From assembly GCF_001625365.1 (NCBI RefSeq), contig NZ_LJJF01000001.1, forward strand, positions 3,108,501 through 3,172,500: a stretch of 64,000 bases of DNA, written 5' to 3'. Shown in pieces: positions 1 to 9,426 of the stretch. This DNA comes from Streptomyces sp. MJM8645. Its GTDB lineage: Bacteria > Actinomycetota > Actinomycetes > Streptomycetales > Streptomycetaceae. The notes under the pieces were generated by a model. The model ran no database searches, had not been told where the DNA came from, and worked only from the letters and a program-made list of their open reading frames with translations. Positions within the stretch are counted from its first letter, which is position 1. Each line of letters starts with the position of its first letter. The position numbers and the translations under genes are program-made.

Positions 1-125
1 CCTCCGACGCTAGCGGACGTTCCGGATGCCGAGAAGATTCGTCTCACCTGTCGATCACCCCGCGACTGCACCACACCCGGCGGCCGTACCGTGGGGGCGC
101 ACCCGAGAGAACGGTCCCCCCGCCC

Positions 126-812
126 ATGCCCGGCCAGCGCCCCTTCGTCCTGCTGAGCGCCGCGATGTCCCTCGACGGCCACCTCGACGACGCCTCCCCC
201 GACCGCCTGCTGCTCTCCAACCGGGCCGACTTCGACCGGGTCGACGCCGAGCGCGCGGCCGCCGACGCCGTCCTGGTCGGCGGCAACACGCTGCGCGCCG
301 ACAATCCGCGCCTGCTGGTCAACGACCCAGCACGCCGGGCCGCCCGGCTCGCGGACGGCCGCGCCGAGTACCCGCTGAAGGTGACGCTCAGTGCGAGCGG
401 CGCGCTCGACGCCGGCCTGCGCTTCTGGCACACCGGCGGCGCCCGGCTCGCCTACACCACGGACGCCGGCGCGACCGTGCTGCGGCCCCGCCTGGACGGG
501 CTGGCCGAAGTGGTCGCGCTCGGCGGCGCGGTGGACCTCGGCGCGGTGCTGGACGACCTGGGCGCGCGCGGGGTGCGCCGACTGATGGTCGAGGGCGGCG
601 GCGGCGTGCACACCCAGTTCCTGGCCCAGGGCCTGGCGGACGAGCTCCAGCTGGCGGTCGCCCCGCTGCTGGTCGGCCAGGCCGAGGCGCCGAGGTTCGT
701 CCGCCCGGCCGCGTTCCCGGGTGGCCCGGCCCGGCGGATGCGCCTGCTGGAGGCACGTACGGTGGACGACGTCGTCCTGCTCAGGTACGCCCCGAAGGAG
801 CCCGCCCCGTGA
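126..812 (+). CDS. Pyrimidine reductase family protein (RibD C-terminal domain)
   Basis: This 228-aa protein is a stand-alone RibD-C/DHFR-like reductase. Family members reduce the ribosyl side chain of pyrimidine intermediates in riboflavin synthesis, or related substrates, using NADPH. The N-terminus (LSAAMSLDGHLDD) is the usual start of the fold, and VLVGGNTLRADNP followed later by MVEGGGGVHTQFL are the nucleotide and substrate loops. The ATG at 126 fits the family start, and an in-frame ATG at 159 lies inside the conserved core. The gene overlaps the next one by four bases (GTGA), so the two are translationally coupled. The coupling supports a shared pathway, but the exact substrate cannot be read from sequence. 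Confidence 0.85.
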   Translation: MPGQRPFVLLSAAMSLDGHLDDASPDRLLLSNRADFDRVDAERAAADAVLVGGNTLRADNPRLLVNDPARRAARLADGRAEYPLKVTLSASGALDAGLRFWHTGGARLAYTTDAGATVLRPRLDGLAEVVALGGAVDLGAVLDDLGARGVRRLMVEGGGGVHTQFLAQGLADELQLAVAPLLVGQAEAPRFVRPAAFPGGPARRMRLLEARTVDDVVLLRYAPKEPAP

Positions 813-1273
813 CCGGAGCCCGTCCCGCGACCGCCGACCTCGACCACCTGCGCCGGGCCGTCGAACTCTCCCGCCGCTGCCCGCCGTCCGCGACGGCCTT
901 CTCGGTCGGCGCGGTGATCGTCGGCGCCGACGGCGAGGTCCTGGCGGAGGGCTACAGCCGGGAGGGCGACGCGCACGACCACGCCGAGGAGGCGGCCCTC
1001 GGCAAGCTCCCGGCCGGCGACCCGCGGCTGCGCGGGGCGACCGTCTACAGCTCGCTCGAACCGTGCGGACAGCGCGCCTCGCGGCCGGCGCCGTGCTCCC
1101 GGCTGCTGATCGCGGCGGGCGTGCCGCGGGTGGTGGTGGCCTGGCGCGAGCCGGACCTGTTCGTCGCCGACTGCCAGGGCACGGCCCTGCTGGCGGCGGC
1201 CGGGGTCGAGGTGGTGGAGCTGCCGGAGCTCGCCGAGGCGGCCCGCGCGGTCAACGCCCACCTGCTCGGCTGA
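809..1273 (+). CDS. RibD-like / dCMP-type zinc deaminase domain protein
   Basis: This 154-aa cytidine/deoxycytidylate deaminase-fold protein starts with GTG at 809, inside the stop of the preceding reductase gene. The zinc site is visible: HAEEAAL supplies the His and the catalytic Glu, and EPCGQR plus a second Cys in APCSRLL supply the two cysteines. In canonical bifunctional RibD a deaminase domain is fused N-terminal to the reductase domain. Here the domains are separate proteins with the reductase gene first. The likely reaction is hydrolytic deamination of a pyrimidine or aminopyrimidine. Length and motifs match stand-alone deaminases found in streptomycetes. Confidence 0.82.
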   Translation: MTGARPATADLDHLRRAVELSRRCPPSATAFSVGAVIVGADGEVLAEGYSREGDAHDHAEEAALGKLPAGDPRLRGATVYSSLEPCGQRASRPAPCSRLLIAAGVPRVVVAWREPDLFVADCQGTALLAAAGVEVVELPELAEAARAVNAHLLG

Positions 1274-1330
1274 TCTTTTGTATCATCGGGGAACAAAGAG
1301 CTCGTCCTTCCTTGCCCGAGGAGCAGCCCC

Positions 1331-1996
1331 ATGCCCACCGCACCCCTCCAGCTGACCGCTCGCGCCCTCCTCCTGGACATGGACGGCACCCTGGTCAACT
1401 CCGACGCCGTGGTCGAGCGCTGCTGGCACCGCTGGGCCGAGCAGCACGGCCTCGACCCCGTCGCCGCACTGGCCGTCGCCCACGGCCGCCAGGGCCACGC
1501 GACGATGGCCGAACTGCTGCCCGACCGCCCGGTGGAACTCAACCTCGCCGACAACCGGCGGATGCTCGCCGCCGAGCGCGCCGACACCGACGGCGTCGTC
1601 CCGATCCCCGGCGCCGCCGCCTTCCTCGCCGCCCTGAACGGCCTGCCGCACGCCCTGGTCACCTCCGCCGACGAACCGCTCGCCCGCATCCGGATGGGCG
1701 CCGCCGACCTGCCGATGCCGCCCGTCCTGGTGACCGCCGAGTCCGTCGGCGCCAGCAAGCCCGACCCGGAGGGCTTCCTCAAGGGCGCCGCCGCCCTCGG
1801 CTTCGCCCCCGCCGACTGCCTCGCCTTCGAGGACTCCGACGCCGGCATCACGGCCGCCCGCGCCGCTGGCATCCGCGTCATCGGCATCGGCCCCCGCGCC
1901 ACCGCCCACCGACCCGACGCCCACGCCGCCACCCTCGACAACATCACCGTGACCACCACACCGGACGGCGTCATCACCGTCAGCATCCACCCCTGA
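1331..1996 (+). CDS. HAD-IA family sugar-phosphate phosphatase
   Basis: This 221-aa haloacid dehalogenase-superfamily hydrolase resembles beta-phosphoglucomutase or sugar-phosphatase types. Motif I is LDMDGTLVNSD near residue 17, with the nucleophile and acid/base Asp pair. Motif II is the Ser in LVTSADE. Motif III/IV is the Lys in GASKPDP, followed by CLAFEDSDAGITAA. A small helical cap lies between motifs I and II. The start at 1331 follows an SD-like gaggagc. The gene ends in front of a strong hairpin and faces ychF. The substrate is unknown; small sugar phosphates are usual for this subfamily. Confidence 0.85.
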   Translation: MPTAPLQLTARALLLDMDGTLVNSDAVVERCWHRWAEQHGLDPVAALAVAHGRQGHATMAELLPDRPVELNLADNRRMLAAERADTDGVVPIPGAAAFLAALNGLPHALVTSADEPLARIRMGAADLPMPPVLVTAESVGASKPDPEGFLKGAAALGFAPADCLAFEDSDAGITAARAAGIRVIGIGPRATAHRPDAHAATLDNITVTTTPDGVITVSIHP

Positions 1997-2060
1997 CCGA
2001 ACCCGCCGCCCGGCCACCCCGCTCGGATCCCGCACCGGAACATCCAACACGGGCATGACG

Positions 2061-2092
2061 AAGGGGTCGGCTCCCGCAGGACCCGACCCCTT
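2061..2092. terminator. Bidirectional terminator between HAD gene and ychF
   Basis: A perfect 10-bp stem, AAGGGGTCGG pairing with CCGACCCCTT, encloses a 12-nt loop in the gap between two convergent genes. The A-rich start and T end suit termination from both sides. Confidence 0.7.
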
Positions 2093-2139
2093 CCGACCCG
2101 CACACCTGGACAACCAGGTCAGGTGCAGCACACACCTGG

Positions 2140-3213
2140 CTACACGTTGAAGCGGAACTCCACCACGTCGCCGTCCTGCATGATGTATTCCTTGCCCTCG
2201 ATGCGGGCCTTGCCCTTGGAGCGGGCCTCGGCGATGGAGCCGGTCTCGACCAGGTCGGCGAAGGAGATCACCTCGGCCTTGATGAAGCCCTTCTGGAAGT
2301 CGGTGTGGATGACTCCGGCGGCCTCGGGGGCGGTGGCGCCCTTCTTGATGGTCCAGGCGCGGGTTTCCTTGGGGCCTGCGGTGAGGTAGGTCTGCAGGCC
2401 AAGGGTGTCGAAGCCGACCCGGGCGAGGGTGGCGAGGCCGGGCTCCTCCTGGCCCATCGACTGGAGCAGCTCCAGGGCCTCGTCGTCGTCGAGCTCGATC
2501 AGCTCGGACTCGATCTTGGCGTTGAGGAAGATCGCCTCGGCCGGGGCGACCAGCTCGCGCTGGACGTTCTTGAAGTCCTCGTCGGCCAGCTCGGCCTCGT
2601 CCACGTTGAAGACGTAGAGGAAGGGCTTGGCGGTCAGCAGGTGGAGGTCGCGGATCGGGGTGGTGTCGAAGCCGGCCTCGAAGAGGGTCTTGCCGGTCTC
2701 CAGGACCGCCTGCGCGGCCTCGGCGGCGGCCAGCACGGGGGCGGTCTCCTTCTTCAGGCGCGCCTCCTTCTGGAGCCGCGGCAGGACCTTCTCGACGGTC
2801 TGGAGGTCGGCCAGGATCAGCTCGGTGTGGATGGTCTCGATGTCGTCCTTGGGCGACACCTTGCCGTCCACGTGCACCACGTCCGGGTCGGTGAAGGCGC
2901 GCACGACCTGGCAGATCGCGTCCGACTCGCGGATGTTGGCGAGGAACTTGTTGCCCAGTCCCTCGCCCTCGCTGGCGCCGCGCACGATGCCGGCGATGTC
3001 GACGAAGTCGACGGTGGCCGGGAGGATCCGCTGGGAGCCGAAGATCTCGGCGAGCTTGGCCAGCCGCGCGTCCGGGACGCCGACGACGCCGACGTTCGGC
3101 TCGATGGTGGCGAACGGGTAGTTGGCCGCCAGCACGTCGTTCTTGGTCAGGGCGTTGAACAGGGTCGACTTGCCGACGTTCGGCAGGCCGACGATTCCGA
3201 TCGTGAGCGACAT
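2140..3213 (-). CDS. ychF: Redox-regulated ATPase YchF (Obg-like GTPase family)
   Basis: This 357-aa protein is the universal YchF/OLA1 P-loop NTPase, which prefers ATP and associates with ribosomes. It has the G1 motif GLPNVGKST at residues 8-16, a G2 region [10 protein letters not shown], and DFVDIAG as G3. The G4 element is NVDE ([10 protein letters not shown]) in place of the NKxD of true GTPases, which is the family hallmark. A C-terminal TGS domain ([18 protein letters not shown] onward, ending EFRFNV) is complete. Length is normal for the family (about 360). The ATG at 3213 is immediately followed by the conserved [10 protein letters not shown] start. Confidence 0.96.
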   Translation of the reverse strand: MSLTIGIVGLPNVGKSTLFNALTKNDVLAANYPFATIEPNVGVVGVPDARLAKLAEIFGSQRILPATVDFVDIAGIVRGASEGEGLGNKFLANIRESDAICQVVRAFTDPDVVHVDGKVSPKDDIETIHTELILADLQTVEKVLPRLQKEARLKKETAPVLAAAEAAQAVLETGKTLFEAGFDTTPIRDLHLLTAKPFLYVFNVDEAELADEDFKNVQRELVAPAEAIFLNAKIESELIELDDDEALELLQSMGQEEPGLATLARVGFDTLGLQTYLTAGPKETRAWTIKKGATAPEAAGVIHTDFQKGFIKAEVISFADLVETGSIAEARSKGKARIEGKEYIMQDGDVVEFRFNV

Positions 3214-3467
3214 GAAGCGCAGTCCCGTGGGCTTGGAGGAGTTGGGTCGGCACCGTGCGGGCCGACCCCCAAGTCTACGGGCAGCACCTCACGCCCCGGT
3301 CGCCGCCGGGAGGGGCTCCGGGAACTCCGGCCGGGTGCCGGGGTGGCTGGGCCGGACAGGTCAGGCCGCTGAACGACGATCACATCAGCACTCCGCCAGG
3401 AGACACGGGACAAGACCTGAACGGTCCATTACACAGTGTGGCGATGATCGGACCGTACGTTGGGCGG

Positions 3468-4106
3468 GTGGAGCAGAGCATCCGTACCCAGCCGCCAGGG
3501 CCCAGACGCCGACCGCCGAACGGCGCGGCCGGGGCCGCCGTCCCCGGGCCCGGCCGGGCTCCCGAGACCGTCGGAGCCCCCGCAGCCCCCGCCGCCGCCC
3601 CCGCCGCCCGGCTACGCCCGGTAGCCGGGCCGCCCGCCGCCGCCCGCCCGGCCACCCCCAGGCTGCGGTTGCGGCTGCCGCTGCCCGGACGCTCCGAGGC
3701 CCCGCTGTACGGGCGGCGCCGGACCGGACGGCCGACCCGGCTGACCGCCATCGGCACGGGCGTGGCCGCCGTGCTGGCGACGCTCGCCGTCGCGGGCCTG
3801 GACCGGCTGCTGTTCGACGGCCTCGGCTGGCTGTTCGGCCTCGGCTACCTGGTCGTCTGCTTCCAGCTGGCCGTCCGGGTGCGCTACGTCGACCTGCTGG
3901 CCGCACCGATCAGCGGGCCGATCGCCTTCGCGCTGGCGCTGCTGCTGCTCGGGCCGGTCACCTCCTCGGGCGTCACCGCCCAGGTGGTGGCGCTGGCGAC
4001 CGGGCTGGCGCTGCGGGCCGGCTGGCTGTTCTCCGGCACCGGGCTGGCCGCGCTGATCGTGCTCGCCCGGTTCGTGGCCCAGCGCCGGATCCAGCGCTCC
4101 CGCTGA
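3468..4106 (+). CDS. DUF6542 domain membrane protein
   Basis: This is a conserved actinobacterial protein of unknown function. The first roughly 95 residues are Pro/Arg/Ala-rich and probably disordered and cytoplasmic. The C-terminal half carries about four hydrophobic segments beginning at [17 protein letters not shown], including [19 protein letters not shown] and [20 protein letters not shown], matching DUF6542 as I remember it. I chose the GTG at 3468 (VEQSIRTQ), the usual start of its relatives; an in-frame ATG at 3444 would add eight residues. It lies between ychF and ppgK, with a short gap before ppgK. Confidence 0.75.
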   Translation: MEQSIRTQPPGPRRRPPNGAAGAAVPGPGRAPETVGAPAAPAAAPAARLRPVAGPPAAARPATPRLRLRLPLPGRSEAPLYGRRRTGRPTRLTAIGTGVAAVLATLAVAGLDRLLFDGLGWLFGLGYLVVCFQLAVRVRYVDLLAAPISGPIAFALALLLLGPVTSSGVTAQVVALATGLALRAGWLFSGTGLAALIVLARFVAQRRIQRSR

Positions 4107-4128
4107 GCGGCGCCTCGGGCGGGCGGCC

Positions 4129-4875
4129 TCAGCCCGCCGCCCGGGCCGCCGCCATGGCGGCGCCGACGATGCCCGCGTCGTTGCGCAGCTCGGCCGGCAC
4201 CACCCGCGCCTCCCGCTCCCGCAGCAGCGGCAGGAACTTCTCGTGCTTGCGGCTCACCCCGCCGCCGATCACGACCAGTTGCGGCGAGAACAGCATCTCG
4301 ACCAGGTCCAGGTACTCGTCGACCCGCCCGGCCCACTGCTCCCAGGTCAGCCCGTGCCGTTCCTTGGCGGCCGAGGAGGCCCGGCGCTCGGCGTCCTTGC
4401 CGCGCAGTTCCAGGTGGCCCAGTTCGGTGTTGGGCACCAGCACGCCGTCGACGAAGAGCGCGCTGCCGATGCCGGTGCCGAAGGTGAGCACCAGCGCCAC
4501 GCCCGACTGGTCGCGCCCGGCGCCGTGCACGGTCTCGGCGAGCCCGGCCGCGTCGGCGTCGTTGAGCACGGTCGCGGGCAGGTCGAGCGCCTCGCGGAAC
4601 AGGCCCGCGGCGTCCAGGCCGATCCAGCCCTTGTCCACGTTGGCGGCGGTTCTGGTCCGGCCACCGACCACCACGCCGGGGAAGGTGAGCCCGACCGGGC
4701 CCTGGTGGTCGAACTGGCGGACCACCTCGCAGACGGCGGCGACCACGGCCTCGGGGGCGGACGGCTGCGGGGTGAGCACCTTGTACCGCTCCTGGGCCAG
4801 CACGCCCCGGGCGAGGTCGACCGGGGCGCCCTTGATGCCCGAACCGCCGATGTCCACGCCGAATACCGCCGTCAT
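4129..4875 (-). CDS. ppgK: Polyphosphate glucokinase (ROK family)
   Basis: This 248-aa enzyme phosphorylates glucose with inorganic polyphosphate (or ATP) to glucose-6-phosphate, a major glucose kinase activity in actinobacteria. It begins [16 protein letters not shown], the ROK phosphate-binding loop. It contains [12 protein letters not shown] and the signature [17 protein letters not shown], which separates PpgK from ordinary ROK kinases and repressors. The ATG at 4875 puts the DIGG motif at the expected position; an upstream in-frame extension is not protein-like. A DnaA-box-like inverted pair lies 33-53 bp upstream of the start. Downstream it converges on the DUF6542 gene. Confidence 0.93.
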   Translation of the reverse strand: MTAVFGVDIGGSGIKGAPVDLARGVLAQERYKVLTPQPSAPEAVVAAVCEVVRQFDHQGPVGLTFPGVVVGGRTRTAANVDKGWIGLDAAGLFREALDLPATVLNDADAAGLAETVHGAGRDQSGVALVLTFGTGIGSALFVDGVLVPNTELGHLELRGKDAERRASSAAKERHGLTWEQWAGRVDEYLDLVEMLFSPQLVVIGGGVSRKHEKFLPLLREREARVVPAELRNDAGIVGAAMAAARAAG

Positions 4876-4907
4876 CACGTCCACCCTCCGCCGGGGCCGC
4901 GGACCGC

Positions 4908-4928
4908 TTGTCCACAGCCTGTGCACAA
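4908..4928. promoter_or_regulatory. DnaA-box-like inverted pair upstream of ppgK
   Basis: TTGTCCACA (4908-4916) and TGTGCACAA (4920-4928, the reverse of TTGTGCACA) face each other across 3 bp, with one mismatch between arms. TTGTCCACA is the preferred Streptomyces DnaA box as I know it. The location is the presumed ppgK promoter region, not an origin. It could equally be an unrelated palindromic operator. Confidence 0.4.
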
Positions 4929-4960
4929 AACTACGAGAGGGCACGGGCGGACGCACAGCA

Positions 4961-4995
4961 GAAAACCCGGCAACCCCGAGGGGGGTGCCGGGCTC
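4961..4995 (-). terminator. Terminator downstream of ispH
   Basis: A stem of about 13 bp (ACCCGGCAACCCC against GGGGGTGCCGGGC, one wobble and one mismatch) has a tiny loop. Read on the minus strand it is followed by TTTTC, giving an intrinsic terminator between ispH and ppgK. Confidence 0.72.
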
Positions 4996-5042
4996 TGCGC
5001 GAAGGGCCTGGGAGCCGTCCGGGAGCGGTCCCAGGCTCGGCC

Positions 5043-6017
5043 CTACAGCTTGCCCGCCGCCTCGGCGCGCAGGTCGCGGCGCAGTTCCTTGGGCAGCGAG
5101 AAGATCAGGTGCTCCTCGGCGGTCTTGACCGTCTCGACCGTGTCGTAGCCGCGCGCGGCCAGCCACTCCAGCACGCCCTCGACCAGGATCTCCGGGACGG
5201 AGGCGCCGCTGGTCAGACCGACCGTGCCGACGCCCTCCAGCCAGGCCTCCTGGACCTCCTCGGCGAAGTCCACCAGGTGGGCGGCCTTGGCGCCGTACTC
5301 CAGGCCGACCTCGACCAGACGGACGGAGTTGGACGAGTTCTTGGAACCGACCACGATCAGCAGGTCGGTCTCGGGGGCCATCTGCTTAACCGCGACCTGG
5401 CGGTTCTGGGTGGCGTAGCAGATGTCGTCGCTGGGCGGGCTGACCAGCGCCGGGAAGCGCTTCTTCAGCTCGCCGACGGTGGCCATGGTCTCGTCCACCG
5501 ACAGGGTGGTCTGGGACAGCCAGACGACCCTGGACTCGTCCCGGACCCGCACGTTGGCGACGTCCTCGGCGCCGTCCACCAGGTGGATCCGGTCCGGGGC
5601 CTCGCCCATCGTCCCGACGACCTCCTCGTGGCCCTCGTGACCCACCAGCAGGATGTCGAAGCCCTCGTCGGCGAAGCGCACGGCCTCCTTGTGCACCTTG
5701 GTGACCAGCGGGCAGGTGGCGTCGATGGTGGCCAGCCGGCCGGCCTTCGCCTCGTCGTGGACGGCCGGCGCGACGCCGTGCGCGGAGAAGACCACGATCG
5801 AGCCCTCAGGCACCTCCTCCGTCTCGTCGACGAAGATCGCGCCCTTCTTCTCCAGGGTCTGCACCACGTACTTGTTGTGGACGATCTGCTTGCGAACGTA
5901 GATGGGCGCCCCGTACTGCTCCAGGGCCTTCTCCACGGCGATCACGGCGCGGTCGACACCCGCGCAGTAGCCCCGGGGGGCGGCGAGCAGGACACGGCGC
6001 GGCGCGGTGTTGGACAT
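5043..6017 (-). CDS. ispH: 4-hydroxy-3-methylbut-2-enyl diphosphate reductase
   Basis: IspH (LytB) catalyses the last step of the MEP isoprenoid pathway, reducing HMBPP to IPP and DMAPP with a [4Fe-4S] cluster. All three cluster cysteines are visible: GYCAGV (Cys18), [11 protein letters not shown] in the middle, and ICYATQNRQ toward the C-terminus. HNKYVV and the GHEGHEE segment match active-site regions. The 324-aa length is normal. The start at 6017 places GYCAGV at the usual distance from the N-terminus. The gene stands alone on the minus strand with its own terminator. Confidence 0.96.
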   Translation of the reverse strand: MSNTAPRRVLLAAPRGYCAGVDRAVIAVEKALEQYGAPIYVRKQIVHNKYVVQTLEKKGAIFVDETEEVPEGSIVVFSAHGVAPAVHDEAKAGRLATIDATCPLVTKVHKEAVRFADEGFDILLVGHEGHEEVVGTMGEAPDRIHLVDGAEDVANVRVRDESRVVWLSQTTLSVDETMATVGELKKRFPALVSPPSDDICYATQNRQVAVKQMAPETDLLIVVGSKNSSNSVRLVEVGLEYGAKAAHLVDFAEEVQEAWLEGVGTVGLTSGASVPEILVEGVLEWLAARGYDTVETVKTAEEHLIFSLPKELRRDLRAEAAGKL

Positions 6018-6104
6018 GGCTCCATCGTACGGGCGGCGCCGAGCCGCGCCGACGGGAGGCGCTTTCCGGACAGACCCGGTCGTCGGTGCTCAAATGTGGT
6101 GTCT

Positions 6105-7469
6105 ATGAGCTCTGCGAACGGGCAAACGGAACCGGGCGGCCTGCGCCGCAGCCTGAGCGTCCGCGACCTGATGGTCTACGGCCTGCTGTTCATCGCTCCG
6201 ATGGCACCGGTCGGCGTGTTCGGCGTCCTGGACGCCAGGAGCCACGGCGCCGTCGCCACCGTCTACCTGGCCGCGACTGTCGCGATGGGCTTCACCGCCT
6301 TCTCGTACGCCCAGATGGTGCGCGCGGTGCCGCAGACCGGCTCGGTGTTCGCCTACGCGCGGGCCGGGCTGGGCGAGGGGCCCGGGTTCATCGCCGGCTG
6401 GATGGCGATGCTCGACTACCTGCTGATCCCGGCGGTCGCCTACCTGTTCTCCGGGATCGCACTGAACTCGCTGGTGCCCGGGGTCTCCCGCTGGGTCTGG
6501 ACGGCGCTCGCGGTGGTGCTGACCACCGCGCTCAACCTGATCGGCGTACGGACGGCGGCCGTGGTCGGCTTCGCGGTGCTCGCCCTGGAGATCGCGGTGC
6601 TGGCGGTGTTCGTCGCCGCGGCCGTGGTGGCCCTGGTCCAAGGCGGCGCCCGGCGCGGCTGGGACACCCCGTTCACCGCCGTCGGCGCCTTCTCGCTGAC
6701 CGCGGTGATCTCGGCCGTGTCCGTCGCGGTGCTCTCCTACCTGGGCTTCGACGCGATCGCCACCTTCGTCGAGGAGGCGGTCGGCGCCTCGGCGGCGGTG
6801 GCCCGGGCCGTGCTCTGGTGCCTGGCACTGGCCGGGGTGCTGTTCGTCACCCAGACCTACCTGGCGGCACTGCTGGAGCCGCTGGGCCCGCAGCAGCTGG
6901 CGGCCGACCCGGCGGCGCAGGGCTCGGCCTTCTACGACACGGTGGAGAGCGGGGTCGGGCACTGGCTGCACGTCCTGGTGGCAGCCAGCAAGGCGATCGG
7001 CGCGGCCTTCGCGGCGCTGGCCGGGCAGGCGGCGGCCGGGCGGCTGGTCTACGCGATGGGCCGGGAGGGACGGCTGCCGCGCGTCCTCGGCACGGTCGAC
7101 CCGGCCACCGCGGTGCCGCGCCGGGCGCTGCTGGCGGCCGCGGTGATCACGATGGCCGCGGCGGTCTGGGCGGCCAACCGGGACGACGGGCTCGACCAGC
7201 TGACCTCGGTGGTCAACGTGGGCGCGCTGACCGCCTTCGCGCTGCTGCACGCCTCGGTGATCGGCTGGTACACGGTGCGGCACGACTCCCGGGACCGGGT
7301 GCGGCACCTGATCGTCCCGGCCCTGGGGATCGCGGTGATCGCCGCGGTGGTCTACGAGGCCTCGACGACCGCGCAGCTCGTCGGGCTGATCTGGCTGGCG
7401 GTCGGGCTGGTGGTGCTGGGCGTCCAGGGCTCCCCCGCTCCGGGCGGCCCTGTCGGCCGACGCCGCTAG
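6105..7469 (+). CDS. APC-superfamily amino acid permease
   Basis: This 454-aa integral membrane transporter of the amino acid-polyamine-organocation superfamily has about 12 hydrophobic segments. The first helix ([19 protein letters not shown]) and the loop [19 protein letters not shown] correspond to the conserved substrate-binding helices of TM1 and TM2, and [12 protein letters not shown] follows as TM3. It resembles the unclassified permeases common in actinobacteria, whose substrates are not established. The ATG at 6105 is preferred; GTGs just upstream would add only two or three residues. Its stop lies 35 bp before xseA, and the two may be co-transcribed, but no functional link is evident. 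Confidence 0.85.
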   Translation: MSSANGQTEPGGLRRSLSVRDLMVYGLLFIAPMAPVGVFGVLDARSHGAVATVYLAATVAMGFTAFSYAQMVRAVPQTGSVFAYARAGLGEGPGFIAGWMAMLDYLLIPAVAYLFSGIALNSLVPGVSRWVWTALAVVLTTALNLIGVRTAAVVGFAVLALEIAVLAVFVAAAVVALVQGGARRGWDTPFTAVGAFSLTAVISAVSVAVLSYLGFDAIATFVEEAVGASAAVARAVLWCLALAGVLFVTQTYLAALLEPLGPQQLAADPAAQGSAFYDTVESGVGHWLHVLVAASKAIGAAFAALAGQAAAGRLVYAMGREGRLPRVLGTVDPATAVPRRALLAAAVITMAAAVWAANRDDGLDQLTSVVNVGALTAFALLHASVIGWYTVRHDSRDRVRHLIVPALGIAVIAAVVYEASTTAQLVGLIWLAVGLVVLGVQGSPAPGGPVGRRR

Positions 7470-7504
7470 GGGCGGTGTCGGCCGGCGCCGCTAGCCTCAT
7501 ACGC

Positions 7505-8725
7505 ATGGCCAACACCAGCTCCCCCGAAGCCCCGATCCCGGTCGGCAAGGTCTCCGCGCTGATCGGCGGCTGGATCGACCGGCTCGGCGCGGTCTGGGTG
7601 GAGGGGCAGATCACCCAGCTCAGCCGCCGGCCGGGGGCGGGCGTGGTGTTCCTGACCCTGCGCGACCCGCAGGCGGACGTGTCGCTCACGGTGACCTGCT
7701 TCCGCTCGGTGTTCGACCAGGTCGCGGACGTGGTGCAGGAGGGCGCGCGGGTCGTCGTGCACGCCAAGCCGGAGTGGTACGCGGCGCGCGGGCAGCTGTC
7801 GCTGCGGGCCTCGGAGATCCGGCCGGTCGGGCTGGGCGAGCTGCTGGCCCGGCTGGAGCAGCTGAAGCGGCGGCTCGCCGGGGAGGGCCTGTTCGCGGCC
7901 GAGCGCAAGCGCCCGCTGCCGTTCCTGCCGCAGTGCGTCGGGCTGGTCACCGGGCGCGGCTCGGCGGCCGAGCGGGACGTGCTGGAGAACGCCCGGCGGC
8001 GCTGGCCGGCCGTCCGCTTCGAGGTGCGCAACGTCCCGGTGCAGGGGGTCAGCGCGGTGGAGCGGGTGAGCGCGGCCGTCCGGGAGCTGGACGAGCACCC
8101 CGAGGTGGACGTGATCATCGTGGCCCGCGGCGGCGGCAGCGTCGAGGACCTGCTGCCGTTCTCGGACGAGGGGCTGGTGCGGCTGGTCGCGGCCGCCCGT
8201 ACGCCGGTGGTCAGCGCGATCGGCCACGAGCCGGACCAGCCGCTGCTGGACTTCGTCGCCGACCTGCGCGCCTCCACCCCGACCGATGCCGCCAAACGGG
8301 TGGTTCCGGACGTCGGCGAGGAGCTGGCCAAGGTCCGCCTGCTGCGGGACCGTGCCCGGCGGCACGTCCTCGGCCGGGTCGAGCGCGAGCAGCACGGGCT
8401 GGACGGCGTGCGCAGCCGCCCCGCGCTGGCCGCCCCGCACCGGATGCTGGACGGGCGCGGCCAGGAGGTCACCGCGCTGCTGGAGCGGGCCCGGCGCACC
8501 CTGCGGCACCGGCTGGACCACGCGCAGAGCGACCTCGGGCACACCCTCGCCCGGGTGGTCGCGCTGTCCCCGGCGGCCACCCTGGAGCGCGGCTACGCGG
8601 TGCTCCAGCGGACGGACGGCACGGTGGTGACCGACCCGGCGCAGGTCACGGCCGGCGAGGGGCTGCACGCCCGGGTCGCGGGCGGGGCCTTCGACGTCGC
8701 GGTGGCGGACGGTCAGGGCTCGTAG
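7505..8725 (+). CDS. xseA: Exodeoxyribonuclease VII large subunit
   Basis: This 406-aa XseA is the catalytic subunit of exonuclease VII, which degrades single-stranded DNA to oligonucleotides. An N-terminal OB-fold ([25 protein letters not shown]) binds ssDNA. The catalytic core follows, with [21 protein letters not shown], then [19 protein letters not shown] and [28 protein letters not shown]. The C-terminus is coiled-coil and ends in ERGYAVL...G. Its partner xseB lies 0.7 kb downstream, separated by an oppositely oriented acetyltransferase gene, whereas the two subunit genes are usually adjacent. The last codons are part of a short direct repeat. Confidence 0.95.
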   Translation: MANTSSPEAPIPVGKVSALIGGWIDRLGAVWVEGQITQLSRRPGAGVVFLTLRDPQADVSLTVTCFRSVFDQVADVVQEGARVVVHAKPEWYAARGQLSLRASEIRPVGLGELLARLEQLKRRLAGEGLFAAERKRPLPFLPQCVGLVTGRGSAAERDVLENARRRWPAVRFEVRNVPVQGVSAVERVSAAVRELDEHPEVDVIIVARGGGSVEDLLPFSDEGLVRLVAAARTPVVSAIGHEPDQPLLDFVADLRASTPTDAAKRVVPDVGEELAKVRLLRDRARRHVLGRVEREQHGLDGVRSRPALAAPHRMLDGRGQEVTALLERARRTLRHRLDHAQSDLGHTLARVVALSPAATLERGYAVLQRTDGTVVTDPAQVTAGEGLHARVAGGAFDVAVADGQGS

Positions 8726-8771
8726 GAACGCCCGGCGCCGCAGTGGACGACGGTCAGGCCTCGTAGGAACG
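8708..8771. repeat. 23-bp direct repeat at the xseA/GNAT 3' junction
   Basis: Copies at 8708-8730 and 8749-8771 differ at one base (offset 41 bp). The first copy contains the last codons and stop of xseA; the second contains the stop of the convergent acetyltransferase gene. It looks like a local duplication of the xseA 3' end. Confidence 0.75.
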
Positions 8772-9248
8772 CTGCCGGGAGAGCGCGATGGAGTGCTCGC
8801 CGAAGCCGAGGCTGCGGTAGAGCGCCTCGCCGCCACTGCTGGCGTGCAGGTCGATCCGGCCGACCCGCTGGTCGTCGAACCAGTCCAGCAGCGCCTCGGT
8901 GCAGGCCCGGGCGTAACCGCGCAGCCGGTGGCCGGGGTCGGTGCAGATGTTGAAGACGAAGCCGAACCGGCCGTTCGGGTTTCCCGGCGCGGGCAGCCGG
9001 TGCTCCAGCGTGCCGACCGCGCAGGCGGCGAGCCGGCCGGGCCGTCGCGGATCGTCCACCACGAAGGACGGCATGGTCAGTTCCCCGGCCGGGACGGCGA
9101 GGCGCTCGCGCAGCATCCGCTCGGCGGTGGTCTGCCAGGGCCCCGGCCCGGTCAGGCCGGCCATGCTGGGCATCGCTTCGAACATCAGGTCGCGCAGCCG
9201 GACGAGCTCGGGGGCGTCGGCCGGGGCGGCGGGTCGGACCGTGATCAT
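8754..9248 (-). CDS. GNAT family N-acetyltransferase
   Basis: This 164-aa GNAT-fold acetyltransferase transfers acetyl from acetyl-CoA to an unknown amine. The N-terminus MITVRPAAPADAPELVRLRD is the typical beta1-alpha1 start, and FNICTDPGHRLRGYARACTEALLDW is the motif A acetyl-CoA pyrophosphate loop (R/Q-x-x-G-x-G/A), followed by HASSGGEALYRSLGF. The ATG at 9248 is chosen because upstream in-frame sequence has no GNAT-like character. It is inserted, inverted, between xseA and xseB. Its 3' end carries the second copy of a repeat shared with xseA. Confidence 0.82.
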   Translation of the reverse strand: MITVRPAAPADAPELVRLRDLMFEAMPSMAGLTGPGPWQTTAERMLRERLAVPAGELTMPSFVVDDPRRPGRLAACAVGTLEHRLPAPGNPNGRFGFVFNICTDPGHRLRGYARACTEALLDWFDDQRVGRIDLHASSGGEALYRSLGFGEHSIALSRQRSYEA

Positions 9249-9327
9249 GCGGCGGAGGGTAGCGCCGCCGGCCGGCCGGACGCATCCGATTTCGCCCCGC
9301 CGCCTCACCCGCTGCTTTCGCCTCGAT

Positions 9328-9379
9328 GCTTTCACCCCGCCGAGGCCGTTCCGGCTTTCGCCCCGCCGCGGCCGTTCCG
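9328..9379. repeat. Tandem 26-bp repeat upstream of xseB
   Basis: Two adjacent 26-bp units, 9328-9353 and 9354-9379, differ at two positions; both begin GCTTTC and end CCGTTCCG. They sit in the divergent gap between the acetyltransferase gene and xseB, 48 bp before the xseB start, and could influence its expression. Confidence 0.65.
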
Positions 9380-9426
9380 TCGGTGCTGCGCCGGCTCTGT
9401 CGGCTCCAGCCCCTACGCTGGCACGC

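Noticed and set aside
2305..3372. 355-aa plus-strand ORF antisense to ychF
   Set aside because: It is Gly/Leu/Val/Asp-rich shadow sequence in the antisense frame of a well-supported gene; similar antisense ORFs occur opposite ispH, glpX, fumarase and pckG.
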